Shown: one piece after another, positions 24,072 through 32,696 of the stretch | How positions within the stretch are numbered: position 1 is the first letter of the stretch | Layout: every line of letters starts with the position of its first letter | NCBI RefSeq assembly: GCF_025532145.1 | Contig: NZ_ARXS01000008.1 | Location: forward strand, 98,863-162,862 | DNA from: Alloalcanivorax balearicus MACL04 | Lineage (GTDB): Bacteria > Pseudomonadota > Gammaproteobacteria > Pseudomonadales > Alcanivoracaceae | Direction of reading: 5' to 3' | DNA length: 64,000 bases | The notes under the pieces: generated by a model | What the model was told of the DNA's origin: nothing | The model's database searches: none | Seen by the model: only the letters and a program-made list of their open reading frames with translations | Made by a program: the position numbers and the translations under genes

Positions 24072-25508
24072 ATGTTTTTCACCGAAGACCGCCACCAATT
24101 CTTCAAGCCGCTGACCGGCAAGTACCGCGAGCAGGTGGCGGAGTGTCTGCGGCTGTTGCACGAGCGTCTGTACAGCGCCCAGGCCGATTACGGCGAGTCG
24201 CTCAAGCGCGAGCAGGTGCTGGATGTGTTCAGCGAGGCGCTGGAGCGGGCGCCCTTGCTGGAGGGCGGCGATGAGGACGGCGGCCGCTTCCGCAACAACC
24301 GGGAGCAGGCCGCCTGGATTCTCAATACGCTGGTGGAGCACGGCTGGCTGAAGCGGGACAAGGACGAGGCGTCGTTTCAGTCCACCTATCCGTTCAGCCG
24401 CACCGGGCGCCTGTTCACCCAGACCCTGGCGGAGGTGGACGGCCGCGGCATCCGCACCCGCCATCGCAATACCCGCAATACGCTCAATGCCCTGGCCGCG
24501 TTTCTGGATCGCGGCGAGGTCTATGATCTGCTCGACGCCCACGAGCATTCCGAGCGCATCATCGCTGATTTCACCGACATCATCGCCGAGTTGGAAGAGC
24601 GCAAGCGGGAGCTGGTCAAGGAAGTGGAGGCCCAGCAACTGGTGCAGCAGGCCAGCGACCAGTTCTTCGAGTTCATGGAGAAGCGCTTCCAGCCGGACGT
24701 GGCGATCCGCATGTCCGCCGACAGCGTGGAAAAACACCGCGATCGCATCCAGAACACCATCGAGCGCATTCGCCGCAAGCCCAAGGCGTGGAAGCGTAAC
24801 GCGGAGCTGGAGCTGCGGCGGCTGGCGCCGGATCTGGTGATCAACCCGGAGGGCTCGGTGTTGTGGCAGTTGCTGGACAGCATCGAAACCCGCATGCGCA
24901 GCGCCGCCGAGATCATGCTGCCGGCCCTGCGCCGGACCTTGCAGGGCTTTACCCGGCGGGCGGACATTATTATCCGCCAGCTCAGCTATCTGCACAGCCA
25001 ACAGCACAGCGATATTGTCGGCCTGTGCCGGGAGCTGTCCGAGTTGGACGACGCCACCGCCGCCAAGCGCCTGGAGGCCGCCGGGCAAGCCATGGCCCAT
25101 TTGCGTCTGGGGCTGGTGGATCCGGCCCAGAACCGGCTGCGCGAGCAGCGGGAGAAACGGCAGGTGCAAAGCCGCATGACGCAGTTGGACGCGCCAGACC
25201 CGGCTACCCTGCGCGACCTGGCGATTCAACAGCTGCTGGAGAAGGCGTTCAGCATCCATGGCGAAGGTCTGCGCGACTATCTGCGCCAGGCTCTGGGCGC
25301 CAGCCGCCGCATCGACAACCGCGACCTGCCGGTGAACAACGCCACCGATCTGCTGGCGCTCAGCCATGTGATCGAGCTGGGCAGCGCCGACCATCGGGCC
25401 AGCGGTTTCCGGCTGCGCATCGAACCCACCGACCCCATCGTCGGCGAACGCTACTTCGCCCGCCGTGATGGTTTTCTGCTGGAACTGGAACACGATGACG
25501 ATACGTGA
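24072..25508 (+). CDS. jetA: Wadjet subunit JetA (MukF-like kleisin)
   Basis: 478 residues from the ATG at 24072 (MFFTEDRHQFFKPLTGKYRE); the frame opens at 24015 but that leader is not conserved in character. JetA is the kleisin bridging the JetC heads and binding JetB. The translation has an N-terminal winged-helix-like domain, a long helical middle (ERIIADFTDIIAELEERKRE, QQASDQFFEFMEKRF) and a C-terminal domain. It is the first gene of a four-gene operon in canonical order and overlaps jetB by 14 bp. Identity rests on the operon as a whole. Confidence 0.92.
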   Translation: MFFTEDRHQFFKPLTGKYREQVAECLRLLHERLYSAQADYGESLKREQVLDVFSEALERAPLLEGGDEDGGRFRNNREQAAWILNTLVEHGWLKRDKDEASFQSTYPFSRTGRLFTQTLAEVDGRGIRTRHRNTRNTLNALAAFLDRGEVYDLLDAHEHSERIIADFTDIIAELEERKRELVKEVEAQQLVQQASDQFFEFMEKRFQPDVAIRMSADSVEKHRDRIQNTIERIRRKPKAWKRNAELELRRLAPDLVINPEGSVLWQLLDSIETRMRSAAEIMLPALRRTLQGFTRRADIIIRQLSYLHSQQHSDIVGLCRELSELDDATAAKRLEAAGQAMAHLRLGLVDPAQNRLREQREKRQVQSRMTQLDAPDPATLRDLAIQQLLEKAFSIHGEGLRDYLRQALGASRRIDNRDLPVNNATDLLALSHVIELGSADHRASGFRLRIEPTDPIVGERYFARRDGFLLELEHDDDT

Positions 25509-26163
25509 CGCTTTGGCCGAGGCTCTGGAGGCCCGCGGCGTCGGCCCGGATCAGTTCTCCGAACTGATGATCCGGCTGCTGGACCGGGGCGTGCTGTGCC
25601 GCGACGAAAGCAAGAAAGAAACGGAGCTCTACGATCGCTACCTGCAAGTGGCCGATCTGGTGGAGGATTACCTGAGCGTGCTGCGCATTCGCCTGCTGCA
25701 CGAACGGCGCTTCCATTCGCTGAGGTTGTTCCCGCCCGGCGCCGAGGTGCCCGGCCTGGCCGACAGCGAGGACGGCTTCAACCAGGGCCTGCGCGAGCGT
25801 CTGAGCCAACAGGAAGTGGCCGCCATTCTGGTGTTGCGCGCGGAGTACGACAAAGCGTTGCGCGAAGGTCAGATCGACGAACACGGCCAGGTGATGCTGC
25901 CGCTGGAAGCGTTCAATCTGGCCAGCAAGAATCTGCTTGGCCGGCCGCTGCCGGAAGCGCTCACCGAACGGCGCGCCCTGTTCCGCCGGCTGCGTCAGTT
26001 ACGGCTGATCCGCACCGCCAGCGACGACGGTCTGGAAGACGCCGAGACCTGGCTGACCATCCGTCCGGACATCACCAGCCTGGTCACCGACGCGGTACTC
26101 AGCCAGCTCACCGGCGACGGGCCGGACACCGAAGCCCCTTCATCGGAAGAGCTGCCATCATGA
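25495..26163 (+). CDS. jetB: Wadjet subunit JetB (MukE-like KITE protein)
   Basis: 222 residues, ATG at 25495 within the end of jetA. It contains tandem winged-helix regions (RDALAEALEARGVGPDQFSE, LIRLLDRGVLCRDES region; LSQQEVAAILVLRAEYDKAL) and ends in an acidic, low-complexity tail. JetB dimers regulate the SMC ATPase core. The length matches known JetB. The coupled start implies stoichiometric expression with JetA. Confidence 0.9.
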   Translation: MTIRDALAEALEARGVGPDQFSELMIRLLDRGVLCRDESKKETELYDRYLQVADLVEDYLSVLRIRLLHERRFHSLRLFPPGAEVPGLADSEDGFNQGLRERLSQQEVAAILVLRAEYDKALREGQIDEHGQVMLPLEAFNLASKNLLGRPLPEALTERRALFRRLRQLRLIRTASDDGLEDAETWLTIRPDITSLVTDAVLSQLTGDGPDTEAPSSEELPS

Positions 26164-26203
26164 TCGGTTATTTCACGTTCGCCTTTGTTGATCCGAGCCG
26201 CCC

Positions 26204-29200
26204 ATGTTTTTGAAACGTTCCATCACCGTCAATTGGGGCAACCTGCCCGCCGAAGAGCTGGAATACGGCCCCATCAATCTGTTCTCCGGCGGTAACGGCT
26301 CCGGCAAGACCACCGCCGCCGACGCCCTGCAGACGCTGATGACCGCCGCCCACGACAATCTGTTCAATTACAACCCGGGCCAGGACGAAACCACCCAGCG
26401 CGGCCGGGGCGGCAAGCAGGTGCGTACTCTGGCCTCCTATATTCTCGGCTGCGACGACGGCGCCTTCGCCCGCCCCTATGACAGCGACGGTTACCTGGCC
26501 GGCGTGTTTCATCCCACCAAGGGCGAGACCGCCGAGCCGTTCACGGCGGTGATTGGCGTGCGCGCGCATCTGGACCGCGCCGGCGTTACCGCCCAGGCGC
26601 GGCAAAATGAACTGCTGTTGATGATCGTGCCTGGCGAGATGCTGAGCCTGTCGCACTTCGTGCACGGCGAGGGCGCCGAGCGTCAGGTGATGGAAATCAC
26701 CGAGCTGCCCAATGCGCTGCGCCGGACGTTCGGCAAAAAGAACGTGGAAACCTACGAGAAGAAAGGCGCTTATCTGGCCCGGCTGTACGGCGCCCTGCGC
26801 GGCCGCCGCGACGCGGTGTCCCAGCAGGAAGCCAAGAACGCCGCCCGCACCTTCGCCCGTTTCATGGCCTACAAACCGGTGGACTCCATCGATCAGTTCG
26901 TCGCCGGCGAAGTGCTGGAAGCCCAGGACATGGGCGACACGCTACGTCGTATCCGCGACATGCTGCGCACTATCCATGGCATGGAGCAGGAGGCCCGGCA
27001 ACTGCGCGCCAGCGTGGACTATCTGGAGCAGGCCCGTGGCCTGGCGGGGCAGTATCAGGAGACCTGGCTGGAGCGCACCGCCCTCGCCTACGGCGCCGCC
27101 GCGCAACGTTACCGCCGCAACCAGCGCCAGTATCTGGAGAAAAAAGAGGAACAGTCCCAACTCCGCCAGCAACAACAGGCGTTGCGCGAAGAAGCGGAAC
27201 AGGTGGAACAGCGCCTGGAGCAGGCCCACGACGAACTGGTGGGGCTGGAAGCACGCATACAAGGCATCCCCGCGCTGCGCGATAAACAGCAACTGCAGGC
27301 GCGGCAGGAAAGCCTGACCCAACAGTTGCAACAAGGCACCCGCCCCCTGCTGGAGCAGGATCAGCAGCGCAGCCGCAACTTCACCGCATTGCGCAATCTG
27401 CGTGATCTGCTCAACCGTCACAGCATCGAGCTGGAACTGCCGCTGTTCGCCAGCAAGGGCTGGCGCGCCACCAGCAAGGAGCTGCTGGCCCTGGAGCAGC
27501 GCCCGATACCGGACCTGAATCAGATGCTGGCGCGGGACTGGATCGATTTGTCACCGCTGGAAAGCGGTCTGGAACAGGCCCGCGCCGAGCAGCAGTTGCA
27601 CAACTATTTGGCGGAGCAATTGCACGGACAGGCGGAAACCGCCTCCGACCGGGAAAGCCTCTCCCTGGCGCAGCGGCTGGACCGTCTGGTGACGCAAAGA
27701 GCACAGTCTCTGGAAAAACTGGACGAACAGCAAAAGCAGATTCAGCACCGCATCAGCACGCTGGAATCGAAACGGGTGAACTATCCCCGTGACGTGGAGG
27801 AAGCACTACAGGCGATCCGCGAGCAGTGCCCCCAGGCCGACCCTCGTGTGCTCTGCGATCACGTGGAAGTGCAAGACCCGGAATGGCAAATGGCCATCGA
27901 GGGTTACCTGGGCGGCGCCCGCTTCGGCATTCTGGTGGAGCCGGATTACGAAGCGGAAGCGATCCGCGTGGTACGCCGATTGGCCGGCCGCCAGCGCAAC
28001 AAGGCCCGGGTGATTCAGGGCGAGCAGGCGCGGCGGGACGCGGAGAAAGCCGCCCTGCCGGCGGAGTCCATCTTCCATGTGCTGCGTTTTTCTCATCGCA
28101 CGGCGGAGCATTATCTGAAGGCGTCCTACGGCAATGTGGTACGAGTGGACGACGCCGAAACCCTTCGCCGCACCCGGCGCGGCATTACCAGCGACGGTCT
28201 CGGCTCCGGCAACTACGCACTGTTCCGCTGCGATCTGGACGACAGCCAGTTGGTGTTCGGCGAGACCGCCCGCGAGCGCAACCTGTATGCGCAGCGCAAC
28301 GCCCTGATGGACGTACAGGAAAGCTACCGCCACGCCAGCGACGACTATCAGGCGGTGCGGCAATTGCAGCAGCAGGTGCTCGAGTTCAAGCCGCTGGACT
28401 GGGTGGCCACCGTCACTCACCTGCTGCAATGCCAGCGCCAGCTGTCCGACACCGAACAGGCCCTGGCCAATCTCGACCTCAGTGACCATGAAGAGCTGGA
28501 ACGGCAACAGCAGAACGCCCGTCAACGGCACAAGCAGCTGACCCAACGGCAGGGCGAATTGAAGGAGGAAAACGGCAAGCTCGGCGAGCAGCAACACGCC
28601 TGCGAACGTGCCATCAGCGCCCTTGCCGATCAAAGTGAGCAACTGCAGCAGGACCAGGAAGACGCCGAGACGCACCTGCACGCCTGTACCCGCTACTGGC
28701 CGGATCTGGATGTACTGCCCCGTATCGAAGCCATGGACCGGCGCTTGCAAGCCGCCCAGGACGACATCGATTTCGGCAGCGAGGAGCGGGCCCTGCTCAA
28801 CACCCTGAACAGCAACGCCGTCACCCTGGAACGGCTTGTCGGTGACTACAATCAGCAGGCCCAGCCGGCGGATCAGATCCTTATCGAAACCGCCGAGGAG
28901 CTGCACAGCGCCCCGTTCTTCGGCCACGTGCACCACCTGCATCAGCAGCTGGACAACCTGCACAACCGGCTGCGCAACAATGTCCTGCTGAGCAAACTGG
29001 AACAGCTGGGCGGCCTGCGCGACACCTTCAACACCACTTTCGTCAGTGATTTGTGCAACCAGATCCAGCAAGCCATCAAGGACGGCGAGCGTACTCTCAA
29101 GAATCTGAACAAGGAGTTGGAACACCATTACTTCGGCGCCGACCGGGAACGGTTCTCCTTCGACTGGGAGTGGGTGCAAGAATACAAGGAATACTGGGAC

Positions 29201-29854
29201 TTCTTCCGCGAAGTCACCGAGATTCCCAACCTGGGCGACGGCGCCAGCCTGTTCGAGAGCACCCTCTCCGACAAGGCCACGGCCGTGCGCGACCGGCTGC
29301 TCGCGTTGCTGTTGGACGGCGACGAACAGCAGGCGCTGCGCGAGCTGGAGCGGATCAGCGACTACCGGCGCTATCGCCGCTACGACATCCTCAAACACCC
29401 GGAAGGCAAGGCGCCGATCCGTCTCAGCCAGTACGGCACCGGTTCGGGCGGCCAATTGGAAACGCCCGCCTACATTATCCGCGCCGCCGCCATCACCAGC
29501 GCGTTCCGCTTCAACGAAGGCGACAGCCACCTGCGCATGGTGATCGTCGACGAGGCGTTCATGCACATGGACGAAACCCGCTCGCGCCAGGTGATCCGTT
29601 ACCTCACCGAAACCCTGGGCCTGCAACTGATCTTCATCATGCCCACCAGCAAGGCCGGCCCCTTCCTGGATCTGGTCAGCAACCAGTTCGTGTTCAGCAA
29701 GGTGCCAAGCCCGGTGCCGGTGGGCGAACTCAATACCCGCGTGCTGGTGGACCGCCAGCAACTCAACCAGGAACGCATCGCCGAGCTGTGGGATCAACAC
29801 CGGCGCGTGATCCGCCAGCAAGGCGCGCTGGACTTCATGGAAGGGATTTCGTGA
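26204..29854 (+). CDS. jetC: Wadjet SMC-like ATPase JetC (MukB/SbcC-like)
   Basis: 1216 residues. Walker A GGNGSGKT at 29-36, long Gln/Glu-rich coiled coils roughly at 270-400 and 700-900 flanking a hinge-like region (around 530-660), the ABC signature in GTGSGGQLETP (about 1079) and Walker B MVIVDEAFMHMDE (about 1112). JetC forms the DNA-loop-extruding motor that detects small circular DNA; JetD then cleaves it. All catalytic motifs are intact, suggesting an active system. The jetC end contains an imperfect tandem repeat running into the jetD ribosome site. Confidence 0.95.
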   Translation: MFLKRSITVNWGNLPAEELEYGPINLFSGGNGSGKTTAADALQTLMTAAHDNLFNYNPGQDETTQRGRGGKQVRTLASYILGCDDGAFARPYDSDGYLAGVFHPTKGETAEPFTAVIGVRAHLDRAGVTAQARQNELLLMIVPGEMLSLSHFVHGEGAERQVMEITELPNALRRTFGKKNVETYEKKGAYLARLYGALRGRRDAVSQQEAKNAARTFARFMAYKPVDSIDQFVAGEVLEAQDMGDTLRRIRDMLRTIHGMEQEARQLRASVDYLEQARGLAGQYQETWLERTALAYGAAAQRYRRNQRQYLEKKEEQSQLRQQQQALREEAEQVEQRLEQAHDELVGLEARIQGIPALRDKQQLQARQESLTQQLQQGTRPLLEQDQQRSRNFTALRNLRDLLNRHSIELELPLFASKGWRATSKELLALEQRPIPDLNQMLARDWIDLSPLESGLEQARAEQQLHNYLAEQLHGQAETASDRESLSLAQRLDRLVTQRAQSLEKLDEQQKQIQHRISTLESKRVNYPRDVEEALQAIREQCPQADPRVLCDHVEVQDPEWQMAIEGYLGGARFGILVEPDYEAEAIRVVRRLAGRQRNKARVIQGEQARRDAEKAALPAESIFHVLRFSHRTAEHYLKASYGNVVRVDDAETLRRTRRGITSDGLGSGNYALFRCDLDDSQLVFGETARERNLYAQRNALMDVQESYRHASDDYQAVRQLQQQVLEFKPLDWVATVTHLLQCQRQLSDTEQALANLDLSDHEELERQQQNARQRHKQLTQRQGELKEENGKLGEQQHACERAISALADQSEQLQQDQEDAETHLHACTRYWPDLDVLPRIEAMDRRLQAAQDDIDFGSEERALLNTLNSNAVTLERLVGDYNQQAQPADQILIETAEELHSAPFFGHVHHLHQQLDNLHNRLRNNVLLSKLEQLGGLRDTFNTTFVSDLCNQIQQAIKDGERTLKNLNKELEHHYFGADRERFSFDWEWVQEYKEYWDFFREVTEIPNLGDGASLFESTLSDKATAVRDRLLALLLDGDEQQALRELERISDYRRYRRYDILKHPEGKAPIRLSQYGTGSGGQLETPAYIIRAAAITSAFRFNEGDSHLRMVIVDEAFMHMDETRSRQVIRYLTETLGLQLIFIMPTSKAGPFLDLVSNQFVFSKVPSPVPVGELNTRVLVDRQQLNQERIAELWDQHRRVIRQQGALDFMEGIS

Positions 29855-29897
29855 TGAGAAGGACTCTCATGATAGAAGGGCTCTCGTGATGGAAGGA
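29835..29897 (+). repeat. Four imperfect tandem units at the jetC-jetD junction
   Basis: Units beginning TCATGGAAGGGA (29835), TCGTGATGAGAAGGA (29849), TCATGATAGAAGGG (29867) and TCGTGATGGAAGGA (29884) repeat at about 14-18 bp. Each carries a GAAGG ribosome-site-like core next to an ATG or GTG. The jetC stop lies inside the second unit and the jetD ATG (29903) follows the last. Confidence 0.65.
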
Positions 29898-29902
29898 ATG
29901 CC

Positions 29903-31030
29903 ATGAGCGCGCCGCCCTGGCTGGAGGAGGAGCCCTGGCTGCGGCGGTTACTGAGCTGGTTCCTGGACCGGCTGGAGCGCCCACGCACCCAGGCCATCAC
30001 CCGGCGGGTCAAAAAAACCACGGTGCCGGAATTGTTCCGCTTCAGCGAGGACACCCGCTATCGCTGGCAGTTGGTGGAACGGCTGGCACAGGAATACCGG
30101 GTCTTCAGCATCCATTACGACTCCCGGCTGGATCCTTTTCAGGAACACTACGAGAACGCCCAGCTGCGTCTTGATCCAATCTGCGAGGCACTACTGCGCG
30201 ACTGGCTCGATCGTCCCCGCGTGGATCCACGGAGACGAGCCTGGCAGAACGCTCTGAGCGGCCATGAAGTGCATTTCCAGGATGGCGGCGCGGCTCTCCT
30301 CGATGCCCAACCGACACTGGCGGGTGAATCACCGGAAGACATGGTCGGCCACTTCGTCCTTGCCGCTAATTGGCTGGACAGCGACCCCACCTTGCGTGAA
30401 CTCTCCGCCCGCTGCTTTCGCGGCGACTCCAAGTTTCTCGATGGCCGCCAGGACCTGCTCGCCCGCCTGTTCGGCGAGCGCGCCCAACGCCTCCGGCCAC
30501 GTCCTTTACTGCTCACCGCCTGGGCGCCGGCCGGTTTCGACCGCTTACTGATCGTGGAAAACCAGGACAGCTTCCTGCGTCTGGTGGAACAGGCGCCCGC
30601 CGGCCACGCCTTGCTCTACAGCGGCGGTTTCCGCGCCAGCGCTCAGCGCCTCACCAGCCCCCACACCCGTTTCGCCTTTCTGCCCGGCAGCGACGGCGCT
30701 GATTTCCAGGCGCGCTGGCTCAGTAACACCTTGCCCGCGTTCTTCTGGGGCGATCTGGATTTCGCCGGCCTGGGTATTCTCGCCGCGCTGCGACACAGCC
30801 TGCCGCAACTGGCGGCCTGGCGCCCGGGCTATGAGCCCATGCTCCTGGCGCTGGAGGATGGCCAGGGCCATGGCGCCGAACAGGCAGGCAAGGGACGTCA
30901 GAACGATCCCGGCAACACCGGCTGCCCCTACGCGGACCAGCAACTGCTGCCCGCCCTCCGCGACCACCAGCGTTTTCTGGATCAGGAAGGCTTCCTCCCG
31001 GTTCTGTCCTCCCCCCGGACACCATTGTAA
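29903..31030 (+). CDS. jetD: Wadjet nuclease JetD (Toprim-like)
   Basis: 375 residues, ATG at 29903 with GGAAGGA upstream. JetD is the topoisomerase-VI-like endonuclease of Wadjet that cuts plasmid DNA loaded by JetABC. Visible motifs: RCFRGDSKFLDGR (about 170-182), E219 in LLIVENQDSF and the metal site G283-D-L-D286 in FFWGDLDFAGLGI. The DUF3322 N-terminal part and DUF2220 C-terminal part are both present, and the length is normal. The stop codon overlaps the Fur-like box of the next promoter. Confidence 0.93.
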   Translation: MSAPPWLEEEPWLRRLLSWFLDRLERPRTQAITRRVKKTTVPELFRFSEDTRYRWQLVERLAQEYRVFSIHYDSRLDPFQEHYENAQLRLDPICEALLRDWLDRPRVDPRRRAWQNALSGHEVHFQDGGAALLDAQPTLAGESPEDMVGHFVLAANWLDSDPTLRELSARCFRGDSKFLDGRQDLLARLFGERAQRLRPRPLLLTAWAPAGFDRLLIVENQDSFLRLVEQAPAGHALLYSGGFRASAQRLTSPHTRFAFLPGSDGADFQARWLSNTLPAFFWGDLDFAGLGILAALRHSLPQLAAWRPGYEPMLLALEDGQGHGAEQAGKGRQNDPGNTGCPYADQQLLPALRDHQRFLDQEGFLPVLSSPRTPL

Positions 31031-31044
31031 TGATATCCATTCTC
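31026..31044. promoter_or_regulatory. Fur-box-like operator
   Basis: TGTAATGATATCCATTCTC matches 14 of 19 positions of the consensus GATAATGATAATCATTATC. It lies 51 bp before fecI and overlaps the jetD stop, as expected for an iron-repressed ECF sigma gene. Confidence 0.7.
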
Positions 31045-31094
31045 ACATAGACTCGCCGTCATCCCTAACCTTATAAAAATGTCGGGGGCGGCAA

Positions 31095-31628
31095 ATGTCC
31101 GGCGCCACACGGGACCCCCTTACGGTCCACGCCTTGTACAGTGAATATCACGGCTGGTTGCACCGCGTGCTGCAGCGCCGCTTGGGCGATGCCGACGATG
31201 CCGCCGACCTGGCCCACGATGCCTTCCTGCGTCTGCTGACGCGGCCGCGACCGCTGGATCATGGCAGCGCCCGCCCTTATCTGAGCCGCATGGCCCGGGG
31301 GTTGTGCGTGGATCTGTGGCGCCGCCGGGAAATCGAACGGGCCTGGCTGGACACCCTGGCCCACCATCCGCAGGCCGAGGCGCCATCCGCCGAGCAAAGC
31401 GCCGCCGCCCTGGAAGCGCTGGTGGCGGTGGACGGCATGTTGAAACGGCTGCCGCCGATGGTGGCGCGCACTTTCGTGCTGTCCATGGTGCACGGCCTGA
31501 ACGGCAAGCAAATCGCTCAACGTCTGGGCATCACCGACCGTACCGTGCGCAACCATCTGTCGCGGGCGATGCTCGCCTGTCTGCGTTTGCAAGCACGCTT
31601 GGATGGCGCCCCGGAGCCCCACTCGTGA
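31095..31628 (+). CDS. fecI: FecI-type ECF sigma factor
   Basis: 177 residues with sigma region 2 (DAADLAHDAFLRLLTRP, YLSRMARGLCVDLWRRREIE) and region 4 (LPPMVARTFVLSMVHGLNGK, QIAQRLGITDRTVRNHLSRA). FecI-like factors turn on a specific TonB receptor when the cognate siderophore or heme occupies it. The stop overlaps the fecR GTG start (GTGA), so the pair is translationally coupled. Iron repression is suggested by the upstream Fur-like site. Confidence 0.94.
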   Translation: MSGATRDPLTVHALYSEYHGWLHRVLQRRLGDADDAADLAHDAFLRLLTRPRPLDHGSARPYLSRMARGLCVDLWRRREIERAWLDTLAHHPQAEAPSAEQSAAALEALVAVDGMLKRLPPMVARTFVLSMVHGLNGKQIAQRLGITDRTVRNHLSRAMLACLRLQARLDGAPEPHS

Positions 31629-32620
31629 CACCCTCCGCGCCGCTCAATCCCCGCATTCTCAGCGACGCCGCCGACTGGTTCGCGCTACTGCGTTCCGGCC
31701 AGGCCTCGGAGGCGGACACCGAGCGCTGGCGGCAATGGCTGGCCCGGCACCCGGACCATCAACAGGGCTGGCGCCTGGTGGAACAGGTGGAGCAGCGCTT
31801 CGAAGCCGCCACCGGCGACCATCCACATCACACCGAAGCCACTCTGGAGCGCGCACGCCATGACCGGCTGCGACGTCGTGGCATAGTCAAGGGATTGGCG
31901 CTGCTGCTTGCCAGCGGCGGCCTCGGTTGGTCCGGCTGGCAGGTCACCGGCGCCGGTGAGCGGATCGCCGCCTGGCGGGCCAGCCACCGCACCGGCGTCG
32001 GCGAGATCCGCGCCCTGGAACTGGCGGACGGCACCCGGGTGTGGTTGAACACGGACACCGCGCTGAACACCGACCTGACCGGGACCCAACGCCACTTTCA
32101 ATTACTACGCGGCGAGATCCTGCTGGAAACCGGCCCCGACCCGCGACCACTGGAAGTGGCCACACCGGCGGGCGTCACCCGCCCGCTGGGCACCCGCTTC
32201 ACCGTCCGTCTGGAACAGGAGCGCACTTTCCTTGCGGTCTACGCAGGTGAGGTGGCGATCACCACCCGTGGCCATCAGCAGGCGCGACTGCCAGCCGGTT
32301 TTCAGACCCGCTTTTCCGCAACGGACATCGAGACACCGGCCCGGGCGAACCCGGCGCGTGAGGCCTGGCATCGGGGCATCCTGCTGGCCGACGACATCCG
32401 CCTCGACGAACTGGTGAAGGAACTGGGGCACTACCAACACGGCTTCATCAACGTGGCGCCGGAGGTGGCCGGTCTGCGGGTCTTCGGCGGCTATCCGCTG
32501 GCGCAACCGGAACGGGCGCTGACCATGCTGGAGGCGGCCTTGCCGATCCGCATCCAACGCCCTCTGCCCTGGTGGACGGAGATCGGCCCTGGCCCCAGCT
32601 TCCGGGCAGAAGAAAAATAA
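31625..32620 (+). CDS. fecR: FecR-type anti-sigma/signal transducer
   Basis: 331 residues from a GTG at 31625. An N-terminal DUF4880-like cytoplasmic part (DAADWFALLRSGQASEADTE, RWRQWLARHPDHQQGW) contacts the sigma factor. A single membrane segment near 95-113 (IVKGLALLLASGGLGWSGW) is followed by the periplasmic FecR domain (VGEIRALELADGTRVWLNTD; TPAGVTRPLGTRFTVRLEQE). It carries the signal from the receptor's STN domain to FecI. It precedes the receptor by 76 bp. Confidence 0.93.
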   Translation: MTPSAPLNPRILSDAADWFALLRSGQASEADTERWRQWLARHPDHQQGWRLVEQVEQRFEAATGDHPHHTEATLERARHDRLRRRGIVKGLALLLASGGLGWSGWQVTGAGERIAAWRASHRTGVGEIRALELADGTRVWLNTDTALNTDLTGTQRHFQLLRGEILLETGPDPRPLEVATPAGVTRPLGTRFTVRLEQERTFLAVYAGEVAITTRGHQQARLPAGFQTRFSATDIETPARANPAREAWHRGILLADDIRLDELVKELGHYQHGFINVAPEVAGLRVFGGYPLAQPERALTMLEAALPIRIQRPLPWWTEIGPGPSFRAEEK

Positions 32621-32696
32621 TTTTCCGCTTTCAGCCGACCTGTTCGATATATCGGTAAGCCCGCACTGTCGGGCACCGACGACAACAGGAGATACC

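Noticed and set aside
27806..29821. 671-codon frame opposite jetC
   Set aside because: Antisense shadow of a conserved ATPase.
7766..31030. Prophage or integrative element
   Set aside because: No integrase, transposase, structural phage genes or att repeats seen; only the REP-bounded TAC module has clear ends.
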